A stretch of DNA of 64,000 bases from the NCBI GenBank assembly GCA_903919125.1, contig CAIXGS010000009.1, positions 1 through 64,000 of the forward strand, written 5' to 3'. A program made the translations under genes and the position numbers. Under the pieces are notes generated by a model. That model had not been told where the DNA came from. It worked only from the letters and a program-made list of their open reading frames with translations, and made no database searches. Source of the stretch: an uncultured Spartobacteria bacterium. Its GTDB lineage: Bacteria; Verrucomicrobiota; Verrucomicrobiia; Chthoniobacterales; Chthoniobacteraceae. Of this stretch, positions 45,721 to 54,033 are shown piece by piece. The number at the start of each line of letters is the position of its first letter. Within the stretch, counting starts at the first letter, position 1.

Positions 45721-45856
45721 TTAACTCCCCGGCAGCAAACCGGTTCTTTCCTCAAAGTTTGCCGCGAGAAAACACCCACCCTAGGAAAAACTCCTATCCC
45801 ACCTCATCCGTTTGCCGTTGCCGAATCCGGTTACGCCTTATAACTCTCCATCCCGC

Positions 45857-47401
45857 GTGAACTCCACTCCTTCACAATCATCCAACCCACTTAAGGAAGG
45901 CCTTTCCAGCCGTCCATTACCGAGGCCCTGCAATGTCGTCATCTTCGGAGCTTCCGGCGATCTGACTTATCGCAAGCTTATTCCCGCTCTTTACAACATC
46001 GAAGCGGATGGGGATCTTCCCGCGACCACCCATATTACTGGGTTCGCGCGGCGGCCAAAATCTGACGAGTCCTTCCAACACGAACTGGGGGATGCGCTCT
46101 CAAAGTTTTCGCGCTCTGGACGCTCGGAGGAAATATGGAAGGATTTCTCCAATCGCTTGCACTACCACGCCAGCGAGTTTGGCAATCCAGAAGGCTACAG
46201 AACACTTGCCGCGCGCCTCGACGCTCTGGATAAGGAAAACGGAACAGCCGGCAACCGGCTCTTTTATTTGAGCGTGGGCCCCTCCGAGTTTGAGGGGATT
46301 TTAGCGCAACTAGCCGATGCTGGTTTAAACAAAACCATCGATGGAGCCTGGGCGCGCGTCATTGTGGAAAAGCCTTTCGGGCGAGATCGCGATACGGCGC
46401 ACGCCCTCAATGAGAAGGTCAGCAAAGTTTTCGCGGAAAATGACACGTACCGCATCGACCACTATTTGGGCAAAGAAACGGCCCAAAACATCATGGTACT
46501 GCGGTTTGCGAACTCCATTTTTGAACCGCTTTGGAACCATCGCTACATTGATCACATTCAGATAACGGCGGCCGAACCCATGGGCGTCGAGGCACGCGGG
46601 CCGTATTACGAGTCTTCCGGAGCCCTGCGCGACATGGTGCAAAACCATCTCACTCAGATTCTGTGCTTGCTGACGATGGAGCCGCCCGCCGATCTCAGCG
46701 CAGACAGTGTACGCGACGAAAAGTTGAAGGTAGTGCGTGCGCTTCGGAAAATGTCTCCAGAGCAAGTCGCCCGCAATGTCGTCCGTGCGCAGTACGCTGC
46801 AGGCGTAGTCGGTGGCAACGATGTGCTCGGCTACAAGTCCGAAGACCGAGTCAGCCCGCAATCCGAGACGGAGACTTACGTGGCCTACCGCACCTTCATT
46901 GACAACTGGCGCTGGGACGGCGTTCCAATTTATGTGCGGGTCGGCAAGCGGATGCCCAAGCACGGGACGGAGATTGCAATTTACTTCAAGGAAACTCCCG
47001 GAGTGCTCTTCAACGCGCAGCAGGCGGGCCTCGGCCCCAACGTTCTGGTTTTCCGCATCCAACCGGACGAAGGCGTTTCCTTGCTCATCCAATCTAAAAG
47101 ACCGGGCGCGCAGTTGGCCATTGAGCCGGTGAAGATGGATTTCCATTATAAGACGAGCTTCGGCAAGCCCAGCCCCGAGGCTTACGAGCGTCTGCTTCTG
47201 GATGCGATGTCCGGAGACGCCACTCTTTTCGCTCGGCGCGACGAAGTGGACGCCGCATGGACTTTCATCGATTGCATCGAGCACGCGTGGCACAATCACC
47301 CCAACCCTGCGCCTATGGCGAGCTATCCTGCCGGCTCATGGGGCCCCAAGGAAGCCGACGACCTTCTAGCCGCCGACGGTCGGGTCTGGCGGCGTCTCTA
47401 A
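45857..47401 (+). CDS. zwf: Glucose-6-phosphate 1-dehydrogenase
   Basis: About 514 residues. The NADP-binding motif is VVIFGASGDLTYRKLIPALY near the start, the substrate-binding motif is RIDHYLGKETAQNIMVLRF, and VRVGKRMPKHGTEIAIYFKE lies in the C-terminal domain. It catalyses the first step of the oxidative pentose phosphate pathway. No ATG precedes the Rossmann motif; a GTG at 45857 or a TTG at 45812 must be the start, and GTG is preferred by codon rank, with no clear ribosome site before either. opcA follows by 20 bp, so the two form an operon, and the RpiB domain of the same pathway is encoded just upstream. Confidence 0.95.
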   Translation: MNSTPSQSSNPLKEGLSSRPLPRPCNVVIFGASGDLTYRKLIPALYNIEADGDLPATTHITGFARRPKSDESFQHELGDALSKFSRSGRSEEIWKDFSNRLHYHASEFGNPEGYRTLAARLDALDKENGTAGNRLFYLSVGPSEFEGILAQLADAGLNKTIDGAWARVIVEKPFGRDRDTAHALNEKVSKVFAENDTYRIDHYLGKETAQNIMVLRFANSIFEPLWNHRYIDHIQITAAEPMGVEARGPYYESSGALRDMVQNHLTQILCLLTMEPPADLSADSVRDEKLKVVRALRKMSPEQVARNVVRAQYAAGVVGGNDVLGYKSEDRVSPQSETETYVAYRTFIDNWRWDGVPIYVRVGKRMPKHGTEIAIYFKETPGVLFNAQQAGLGPNVLVFRIQPDEGVSLLIQSKRPGAQLAIEPVKMDFHYKTSFGKPSPEAYERLLLDAMSGDATLFARRDEVDAAWTFIDCIEHAWHNHPNPAPMASYPAGSWGPKEADDLLAADGRVWRRL

Positions 47402-47421
47402 CTTCCAACTGAGACTACACC

Positions 47422-48468
47422 ATGCCACTTGACGAAACTCCCCTCGGATTGCCGGTAGCTTTTGATAATATCTCCAAACAGCTCAAGGCTCTTTGGGACT
47501 CTGACACCGAGCGCACTCGGGCCAGTCGCCTAAACTTCGTGGTCTATTGTCAGGGCACTGATTTACTGAAGGCCAACACGGAGCTCATCTCCCGCTTGGT
47601 ACGCACCCACGCTTGCCGGGCGATTCTCATTGGGGATTGTCCAGCGGCCCAACCACCTAAGGTCTCGGCCTGGATCCAAGCGCATTGCCATCTGACCAAG
47701 GCGGGAGCCAAGGAGATTTGCAGTGAACAAATCACGCTTCTGGCAGAGGGGCTTTCTGAAGAAGGCGTCGCGAACGCCCTGATGTCGAACTTGGATTACG
47801 ATTTGCCGCTGAACATTTGGTGGCAGGCCCCCTTCCCTGCACTGCCTACCTCGCCGCTCTGGGCCCGTGTGGATCGCCTCATTTTTGACAGCCAAAGCTG
47901 GGAAAATCCTTCCCAAGAAAAGCAGCGTCTTGACCTCATTCGGGACTCAGGAAATCCGAGGATGTCCATGGCCGACATCAACTGGACCCGCACGATGGCA
48001 CTGCGCCAAGCGATTGCGCAGTGCTTCGATATGCCACAGTTACTGGCAGAACTTCCGCTTCTGAACCGACTCGAAATCCGCCACGCTCCCGACGCCCGCC
48101 TCACCGCCCTCTTATTGGCGTCTTGGTTCGCCGCCCAACTGGGGTGGATGTTTGATCACTCCAGCCAAGATGAAATTTGCTTCCGCGACAAAAAAGGTGA
48201 CACGCTCGTTGTGAATTTAATTCACAGTCCCAACGATTCTGTCAGCGGGGTGACCGTGCGCTCGCCGGAATCGAGTCTCACTCTTGAGCGCACGCAAGGC
48301 TCAAGTCTTTTCCTTGCAACCATTCATACGGCGAGTGGCACTTCGGAAACTCATTTTCCAGGCGGCAATTTGGAGACGACGGCCTTACTCTGTGAAGAAC
48401 TCACTCCTGGCCCACGCCACCGCGTTTACCAGAAGGCCGCCGCTATCTTGGAATTGCTACTTCCCTGA
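47422..48468 (+). CDS. opcA: OpcA-like glucose-6-phosphate dehydrogenase assembly protein
   Basis: A 348-residue protein 20 bp after zwf. LNFVVYCQGTDLL, HACRAILIGDCP, YDLPLNIWWQAPFP, WARVDRLIFDSQSW and DINWTRTMALRQAIAQCFD fit the OpcA family, which binds and activates G6PDH in cyanobacteria and actinobacteria. There is no signal or membrane segment. The position directly behind zwf supports the same role here. Confidence 0.9.
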   Translation: MPLDETPLGLPVAFDNISKQLKALWDSDTERTRASRLNFVVYCQGTDLLKANTELISRLVRTHACRAILIGDCPAAQPPKVSAWIQAHCHLTKAGAKEICSEQITLLAEGLSEEGVANALMSNLDYDLPLNIWWQAPFPALPTSPLWARVDRLIFDSQSWENPSQEKQRLDLIRDSGNPRMSMADINWTRTMALRQAIAQCFDMPQLLAELPLLNRLEIRHAPDARLTALLLASWFAAQLGWMFDHSSQDEICFRDKKGDTLVVNLIHSPNDSVSGVTVRSPESSLTLERTQGSSLFLATIHTASGTSETHFPGGNLETTALLCEELTPGPRHRVYQKAAAILELLLP

Positions 48469-48540
48469 AGTGAAACGGCGGCGACGCCTGCGTGCTATAG
48501 AGTCCTTTTAGAGAACGGGTCTCGTTTTTAAAAACTCGGG

Positions 48541-48575
48541 TCAAGCCTCAAACTGAGGCGGTCAAACTGCAAAAA
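48541..48575. other. Small hairpin upstream of the aldolase gene
   Basis: GCCTCAAACTGAGGC forms a 6-bp stem with a three-base loop between opcA and the aldolase gene. No T-run follows; it may be an attenuator or an mRNA leader hairpin. Confidence 0.25.
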
Positions 48576-48624
48576 GGTGAATCTATCCATTGTTCGCTTT
48601 TTTGGGTCTGATAAACACGAGGCT

Positions 48625-49701
48625 ATGAGTTCTCACAAAAAATTTCGTTCTGGCGTGCTCTTTGGAGAGGAAGTCAAAGAACTGCTGGATTATGCAAAGT
48701 CCCACGAGTTCGCGTTACCCGCGGTAAACTGCATCGGCACAGATTCCGTCAACGCGACGCTTGCGGCGGCACGCGACGCGAATTCGCCAACAATGATTCA
48801 GTTTTCCAATGGAGGAGCTCAATTTTTCATTGGGAAATCCGTGAGCAAAGAGAACCAATTTGGCTCGATCCAAGGTGGCATCGCAGGAGCCCATTACGTG
48901 GACTTGGCAGCGAAGGCTTACGGAGTCCCTGTGATTCTCAACACGGATCATTGCGCCAAAAAGCTGCTGCCCTGGGTAGATGGTTTACTCGCGGCGAGCG
49001 AGGCGCAATTCGCGAGCACGGGCAAGCCGCTTTACAGCTCGCACATGCTTGATCTCTCGGAGGAACCCCTCCACGAGAACCTTGAAATCTGTGCCCACTA
49101 TTTCGCGCGCATGGCGAAAATGGGCATGACCCTTGAAATCGAACTCGGTGTTACGGGCGGGGAAGAAGACGGCGTGGACAACTCGGGCGTGGAGGAATCC
49201 AAGCTCTACACTCAACCTGAGGAAGTCGCTGAAGCCTACAAAGTTCTCAGCGCGATCAGCCCCAATTTCACAGTCGCAGCCGCTTTCGGTAACGTTCACG
49301 GCGTCTATAAACCCGGCAACGTAAAGCTCAAACCCGCAATCCTTTCACACTCTCAGGAATACATCCAAAAAACGCTCGGAACGGGATCCAAACCCGTGAA
49401 CTTTGTGTTCCACGGCGGCTCAGGTTCGACGCGCGAAGAGATCCGGGAAGCCATCGGCTATGGCGTGATTAAGATGAACCTAGACACGGACATCCAATGG
49501 GCTTTCTGGGATGGCGTGCGCGAGTACGAAGCTAAGAACCACGATTATCTTCAGGGGCAGATCGGCAATCCGAAAGGACCTGATGCTCCCAATAAGAAGT
49601 ACTACGATCCTCGCATTTGGCTTGGTGCTGCGGGCGACTCCGCGACGAAGCGGTTAGCAGCCTCTTTCGAGGACCTTAATTGCATCAACCGCAACGCCTG
49701 A
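48625..49701 (+). CDS. fbaA: Class II fructose-bisphosphate aldolase
   Basis: A 358-residue zinc aldolase of the class IIA (E. coli FbaA) type, splitting fructose-1,6-bisphosphate into the two triose phosphates. Motifs include the zinc ligand region NTDHCAKKLLPWVDGLL, ELGVTGGEEDGVDNSG, AFGNVHGVYKPGNVKL, FVFHGGSGSTREEI and KMNLDTDIQWAFWDGV. The ATG at 48625 gives the usual length of this class (near 359); a GTG 16 codons upstream is also open. It lies downstream of zwf-opcA in a sugar-phosphate neighbourhood. Confidence 0.97.
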   Translation: MSSHKKFRSGVLFGEEVKELLDYAKSHEFALPAVNCIGTDSVNATLAAARDANSPTMIQFSNGGAQFFIGKSVSKENQFGSIQGGIAGAHYVDLAAKAYGVPVILNTDHCAKKLLPWVDGLLAASEAQFASTGKPLYSSHMLDLSEEPLHENLEICAHYFARMAKMGMTLEIELGVTGGEEDGVDNSGVEESKLYTQPEEVAEAYKVLSAISPNFTVAAAFGNVHGVYKPGNVKLKPAILSHSQEYIQKTLGTGSKPVNFVFHGGSGSTREEIREAIGYGVIKMNLDTDIQWAFWDGVREYEAKNHDYLQGQIGNPKGPDAPNKKYYDPRIWLGAAGDSATKRLAASFEDLNCINRNA

Positions 49702-49752
49702 TAAACGGGCGCATTGCCTTCCAGTGCAATCGAGTCGAAGTTTGTAACCCCC

Positions 49753-50682
49753 ATGAACCTGAACCGCCGTCATTTCCTCTCCAGCGCCGCCTTGCTTGGA
49801 GCCACGTCCGCCATCGGTGAGCGCTCCGCGTTTGCCGATGGTAGTAGTCCCCTCCCCGCCAAGTCCACGTTAAAGGCGGCGGCTGATCCCAAGTATAAGA
49901 TTCAGAATAAGGGAATTAAACACACCCTGATGGGCTGGTGCTGGAAGCCCATGGATATTATTGAACTTGCAAGGCACGCCAAGGAAGTCGGTCTGCTGGG
50001 GATCGAGGGCATCGATCGGAAATATTATCCGGAGATCAAGGCCATGGGGTTGGAAATCTCGCTAGTGGGCTCGCATGGGTTCGGAAACGGGCCGTGCAAT
50101 CCCAAATATAAGGAGGAAGTCATCGCGAAACTTTCAGAGGCGATCAATGTGGCTTCCGATGTCGGATGTAAAAAAGTGATTACATTCACCGGCATGCGAT
50201 TCGAGGGGATGGATCCTGAAAAGGCAGCTACGGAGTGTGTGGACGTGTGGAAAACCGTGCTGCCTGCGGCTGAAAAGAAAGGGATTACGCTGGTTCTGGA
50301 ACACCTCAACTCGCGTGATTCCAGCCATCCGATGAAAGGACATCCCGGCTATTTTGGGGATGACGTGGACTTTTGCGTCGAGTTAATCAAGAGGGTAGGA
50401 AGCCCGAACTTTAAGCTTCTGTTTGATATCTATCACGTCAGCATCATGAACGGTGATGTGATTCGCCGGATTCGTAACCACCGGGAGTATATCGGCCACG
50501 TTCACACTGCTGGCAACCCAGGTAGAGGTGAGTTGGATGAAACGCAGGAAATCCATTACCCAGCCGTTATCCGGGCACTAGTCGAGGTCGGTTACAATGA
50601 CTTCTTGGCGCACGAGTTCATTCCCACTTGGAGTGACCCGATTTTGGCACTGCGCCACGCAGCGATGGTGTGCGACGTGTAA
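49753..50682 (+). CDS. Tat-exported sugar phosphate isomerase/epimerase-like protein
   Basis: A 309-residue protein with a twin-arginine signal (LNRRHFLSSAALLGATSAIG). The rest is a xylose-isomerase-like TIM barrel: KKVITFTGMRFEGMD, ITLVLEHLNSRDSSHP (metal-binding Glu), KLLFDIYHVSIMNGDV, YIGHVHTAGNPGRGELD and FLAHEFIPTWSDP. The pattern is that of hydroxypyruvate isomerase/IolE-type enzymes, which are widely exported in PVC bacteria. The substrate is unknown. The ATG at 49753 is chosen because it gives the Tat signal; the frame is open 13 codons further upstream. It follows the aldolase gene by 51 bp. Confidence 0.88.
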   Translation: MNLNRRHFLSSAALLGATSAIGERSAFADGSSPLPAKSTLKAAADPKYKIQNKGIKHTLMGWCWKPMDIIELARHAKEVGLLGIEGIDRKYYPEIKAMGLEISLVGSHGFGNGPCNPKYKEEVIAKLSEAINVASDVGCKKVITFTGMRFEGMDPEKAATECVDVWKTVLPAAEKKGITLVLEHLNSRDSSHPMKGHPGYFGDDVDFCVELIKRVGSPNFKLLFDIYHVSIMNGDVIRRIRNHREYIGHVHTAGNPGRGELDETQEIHYPAVIRALVEVGYNDFLAHEFIPTWSDPILALRHAAMVCDV

Positions 50683-50763
50683 AAAACTCGCCGAGTCGCA
50701 AAGGCAGACTCTCATGCAAACGCTTCATTTGATTGAGGCGTTTTAGGCCCCTTCCACCGGTTT

Positions 50764-52785
50764 CTAAAAACCGCCGCCGCCAGCGATGGACCACTCCTCC
50801 AACAAGCCCGCTGGGATTCCCTCCAAAAAAGGAGAGATACGCTGTAACGTGTCGCCGCCTCCTGGGTTGCGCTTAATAAACGGCCAACACAAATAGAGGT
50901 CGTCTTCCGCACGGGTCACCGCCACATAAAAAAGACGGCGCTCCTCCTCCAACGCCTCGGGACTGGGCAGTGAACGTTGCGAGGGAAACATGCCCTCCGT
51001 CAGCCAGATCACAAAAACTGCCTTCCACTCCAGACCTTTGGCCTGATGGATTGAGGAAAGCGTTACCATTTCACCGGAATCGTCACGCGTCGCCGCCCCC
51101 TGCTCCGCTCCGCCCATGAGCGCGAGTTGGTCGAGGAATTCCGAGGCATCCGGGTACTGTGAGGCGAATTGCGCCAGGGTATTAAGATCCTCTTTACGCA
51201 GGTCGTAGTCGGGAAACTTCGAGCGCGCGTAATCGTCATAAATAGCGAGGCGCACGGAGTCGAGCATCTGCAAAGGAGCGCGAGGCACGCCGCCGGGAGC
51301 GATCTCCTCTAGTGTGTGGCCCAGTTGCTTCCAGGCAGAAGCGGAGCGGGTGGGCACTTTTTGCGCAGCAAAGGCGGTCTCGAAGGAGAAGGTGGATGGG
51401 CCCGTTTGACGTTGGGCAAGGCCCTCGCGAACGAGAGTGGCGATGCCGCGCCACAGTCCGTCGGCGGAGCGGTCGCCGATGCCCGGCAAAAGACGAACCA
51501 TGCGCTTGAAGGCGATTTCATCCAACGGATTAACGACAAACTTTAGAAACGCACCGACATCCTTCACGTGTGCCTGCTCGAAAAAACGCAAGCCGCTGGT
51601 GATCTGGAAAGGAATACCCGAGCGGGTTAATTCCATCTGCAATTCCATGGAGTGATAATGGGCGCGGTAAAGGACCGCCATATCATCCCAGCCCATTCCC
51701 TCATCGTTTAATTCAAGCATGCGGGAGACCACGAAGCGTGCTTGCTGAGCGCCAGATTCCAGAGGAATAAGTCGAGGTAAAGTTCCCGTGGCTCTTGCTG
51801 AAACGAGCTCCTTGCGCAGAGGTGTTTGCATCTGCTCAATCGCGGCGTTGGCAACTTCAAGAATCTCAGGAGTGCTTCGATAATTGGTCTCAACCTTATA
51901 AATATTCGCTCCCGGATATCGCGTGGCGAAACTCAAAATGTTGCGATAATCCGCGCCACGCCACGAGTAAATCGCTTGAGCGTCATCTCCTACCGCCAAC
52001 AGGTTGCGATGTCTGGCTGATAGTAAATCAATAAACTTGGACTGCAGCGGATTCGTATCCTGATATTCGTCAACGAGTACGAATTGGAATTTTCTCTGAT
52101 AAATATCGGCAATAGCAGGATGGTTTTCCAGAAGAGTGGCGGTGGCAGAGAGTAGGTCATCGAAGTCCAGCGCGTTAGCCTCCAATTTGCGCTTCGTGTA
52201 CGCCTCTCCAGCACGCGTGATCAGCTCCGCCCACTCTTCCAAATGCGCAAACTTATCCTTAATTACCGCTCCAACGGGTTGCCCCACATTCACCGCGTAG
52301 CTAAGGACATTTCCGACAACGGCCGGCTTCATGGGCAACTCTGACACTTTCCCACCCTGCAACGCTAGTAGCACTCCCTGCAGCAGTTCGTCAGCGTCCT
52401 CGCGATCCATGACGGTAAACCCCTCCACATAGCCCGCCTCGCTAGGATGCCGGCGCAAAATGCGATTCCCTAACGAATGGAAGGTCCCGCCCCAAAGTTC
52501 ACTCAAGTCATGCGGAACTAATGCAGCCACCCTTTCGAGCATTTCCCGAGAAGCTTTGTTCGTGAAAGTCAGGAGCAAAATCTGCGAGGGATCCACTCCG
52601 TTTTCCAAGAGATAAGCGACTCGAAATGTCAGTGTTCGCGTCTTGCCTGAGCCCGCCCCAGCGAGAACCAGCGTAGGGCCTGGCGGAGAAGTGACCGCCG
52701 CAAGCTGTTGTGCATTCAATTCTTGCGCAAAATTAATGCGCGGCATTTCGACTACTGGCCGACGGATGACATATTCGCGAGCCAT
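50764..52785 (-). CDS. UvrD/PcrA-type ATP-dependent DNA helicase
   Basis: A 673-residue superfamily 1A helicase. Walker A is LAGAGSGKTRTLTFRVAYLL, motif Ia TFTNKASREMLERV, motif II VDEYQDTNPLQSKFI, motif III AVGDDAQAIYSWRGADYRNI, motif IV YRSTPEIL, motif V TLSSIHQAKGLEWKAVFVIWL and motif VI VAVTRAEDDLYL. All are intact. It unwinds DNA in repair and replication restart. The C-terminal Tudor-like extension of long UvrD is missing, as in the shorter Rep/PcrA relatives. It starts 3 bp after the DUF1080 gene, so the two are probably on one mRNA. Confidence 0.95.
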   Translation of the reverse strand: MAREYVIRRPVVEMPRINFAQELNAQQLAAVTSPPGPTLVLAGAGSGKTRTLTFRVAYLLENGVDPSQILLLTFTNKASREMLERVAALVPHDLSELWGGTFHSLGNRILRRHPSEAGYVEGFTVMDREDADELLQGVLLALQGGKVSELPMKPAVVGNVLSYAVNVGQPVGAVIKDKFAHLEEWAELITRAGEAYTKRKLEANALDFDDLLSATATLLENHPAIADIYQRKFQFVLVDEYQDTNPLQSKFIDLLSARHRNLLAVGDDAQAIYSWRGADYRNILSFATRYPGANIYKVETNYRSTPEILEVANAAIEQMQTPLRKELVSARATGTLPRLIPLESGAQQARFVVSRMLELNDEGMGWDDMAVLYRAHYHSMELQMELTRSGIPFQITSGLRFFEQAHVKDVGAFLKFVVNPLDEIAFKRMVRLLPGIGDRSADGLWRGIATLVREGLAQRQTGPSTFSFETAFAAQKVPTRSASAWKQLGHTLEEIAPGGVPRAPLQMLDSVRLAIYDDYARSKFPDYDLRKEDLNTLAQFASQYPDASEFLDQLALMGGAEQGAATRDDSGEMVTLSSIHQAKGLEWKAVFVIWLTEGMFPSQRSLPSPEALEEERRLFYVAVTRAEDDLYLCWPFIKRNPGGGDTLQRISPFLEGIPAGLLEEWSIAGGGGF

Positions 52786-52788
52786 AAA

Positions 52789-53487
52789 TTATTGGCTTCC
52801 TTTCCTTACAGGCAATTCACGCAAGACCAGTCCTCGAAAAGCCGCTCCGGTGCGGAACGTTGCTACCCCCAATGGGCGAGACAACTCGATCTCGCCGGCA
52901 CGTAACCCCAGAGTCTTACCCTGTGTATTCACGTCCGCGATTCGCTCATCGTCGAGCCACGCTTGCACACGAGTGGGTTCGACTCGGACGCGAATTTTGT
53001 ACCAGCGAAAGTCGCTGAAGGTACGGGTTAAAGTGGTCTCGTTCATCGAGGCATCCCGCCCGTTGATGGAAGAAATGCCAACTGTGGCGCCGCCCCAACC
53101 CCCAAGAATTAAAGAGAGATGATTCTCCCCCACGGGAAAGGTTATTCCGCAAAAGAAATCCAGACCCGAGCGGCGCTGTGCCTCCAATTCGAACTCGTAG
53201 TTTACGCTGGGTACCGACTTGGTCCAGTGGACGCCGCTGAGTTCTTCTCCTGCATCTACCATGAGCACGCCGTTTTCCACGTAAGCCTCGCCGCCGCCTC
53301 CGAAATCCGTGCGTTTCCAGTTTCCCAGAGCTTTGCCATCAAACAGGATCTGCTCTGAAGCGGGGTAAGACGGTGCCTCGTGTGTGGCAGCTTTTTCCTG
53401 TGCACGCGCCGGACAGGGCCACAGGCTCGCGGCGGATACACTCAGAGCAAGGCAAAGAAGCGGTTTCACGAAAGTAGATTTTTGCAC
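52789..53487 (-). CDS. Secreted DUF1080 (3-keto-disaccharide hydrolase-like) protein
   Basis: A 232-residue exported protein. After a signal peptide (LLCLALSVSAASLWPCPARA) the DUF1080 lectin-like fold is seen in QILFDGKALGNWKRTDFGG, ENGVLMVDAG, NYEFELEAQRRSGLDFFCGI, WYKIRVRVEPTRVQAWLDDERI and FRTGAAFRGLVLRELP. The family is found in PVC and Bacteroidota periplasmic glycan metabolism; some members cleave 3-keto-glucosides. A GTG at 53487 with an upstream AGGGTAGGT is the likely start; a second GTG six codons on would also give a signal peptide. Confidence 0.9.
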   Translation of the reverse strand: MQKSTFVKPLLCLALSVSAASLWPCPARAQEKAATHEAPSYPASEQILFDGKALGNWKRTDFGGGGEAYVENGVLMVDAGEELSGVHWTKSVPSVNYEFELEAQRRSGLDFFCGITFPVGENHLSLILGGWGGATVGISSINGRDASMNETTLTRTFSDFRWYKIRVRVEPTRVQAWLDDERIADVNTQGKTLGLRAGEIELSRPLGVATFRTGAAFRGLVLRELPVRKGSQ

Positions 53488-53556
53488 ACCTACCCTATCC
53501 CTGCAGACCGTCGATTTCGCCAGCCAAAAGCGCCGGTCTCCGTGCCTGCAATGCGC

Positions 53557-54012
53557 TCAAACGCGGCGCAGCTGCCGAACTGCCTCATAAAGCACAATCC
53601 CTACGGAGGTGGCCAAGTTCAGGCTTCGCGTCTCAACGGCCATGGGGATAGTGATGCAGCGCTCGGGTTGCCCCTCTAAAAGAGCGTTGGGAAGGCCCCG
53701 TGTTTCTCTGCCGAAAACGAGGTAATCGCCGTCCTCAAATTTCACATCCCAGTAGGAACGCTCGGTCTTGGTTGTTGCAAACCAGAAGCGTTTCCCTTCG
53801 GGTTGAGCTGCTAGGAAAGCCTCCCAACTTGCCCACTGCCGCACCTCCACCAGCGCCCAATAATCGAGCCCAGCACGTTTAAGCAGCCGATCGGCTAGCG
53901 AAAACCCGAGAGGTTCGATCAAATGCAGCACGCTTCCTGTGGCCAGACAGAGCCTGCCAATGTTGCCCGTGTTGGGCGGAATCTCCGGTTCAACCAAGAC
54001 GACGTGCATCAT
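53557..54012 (-). CDS. trmL: tRNA (cytidine(34)-2'-O)-methyltransferase
   Basis: A 151-residue SPOUT methyltransferase that 2'-O-methylates the wobble base of tRNA-Leu isoacceptors. MHVVLVEPEIPPNTGNIGRLC at the N-terminus, LVFGRETRGLP and the knot motif CITIPMAVETRSLNLATSVGIVLYEA identify TrmL. The start at 54012 (or the ATG next to it) is preferred over an upstream one because the family begins directly at this motif. It is divergent from the cyclase-domain gene. Confidence 0.95.
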   Translation of the reverse strand: MMHVVLVEPEIPPNTGNIGRLCLATGSVLHLIEPLGFSLADRLLKRAGLDYWALVEVRQWASWEAFLAAQPEGKRFWFATTKTERSYWDVKFEDGDYLVFGRETRGLPNALLEGQPERCITIPMAVETRSLNLATSVGIVLYEAVRQLRRV

Positions 54013-54033
54013 AGACGGGAATGGTGCCTGAGA

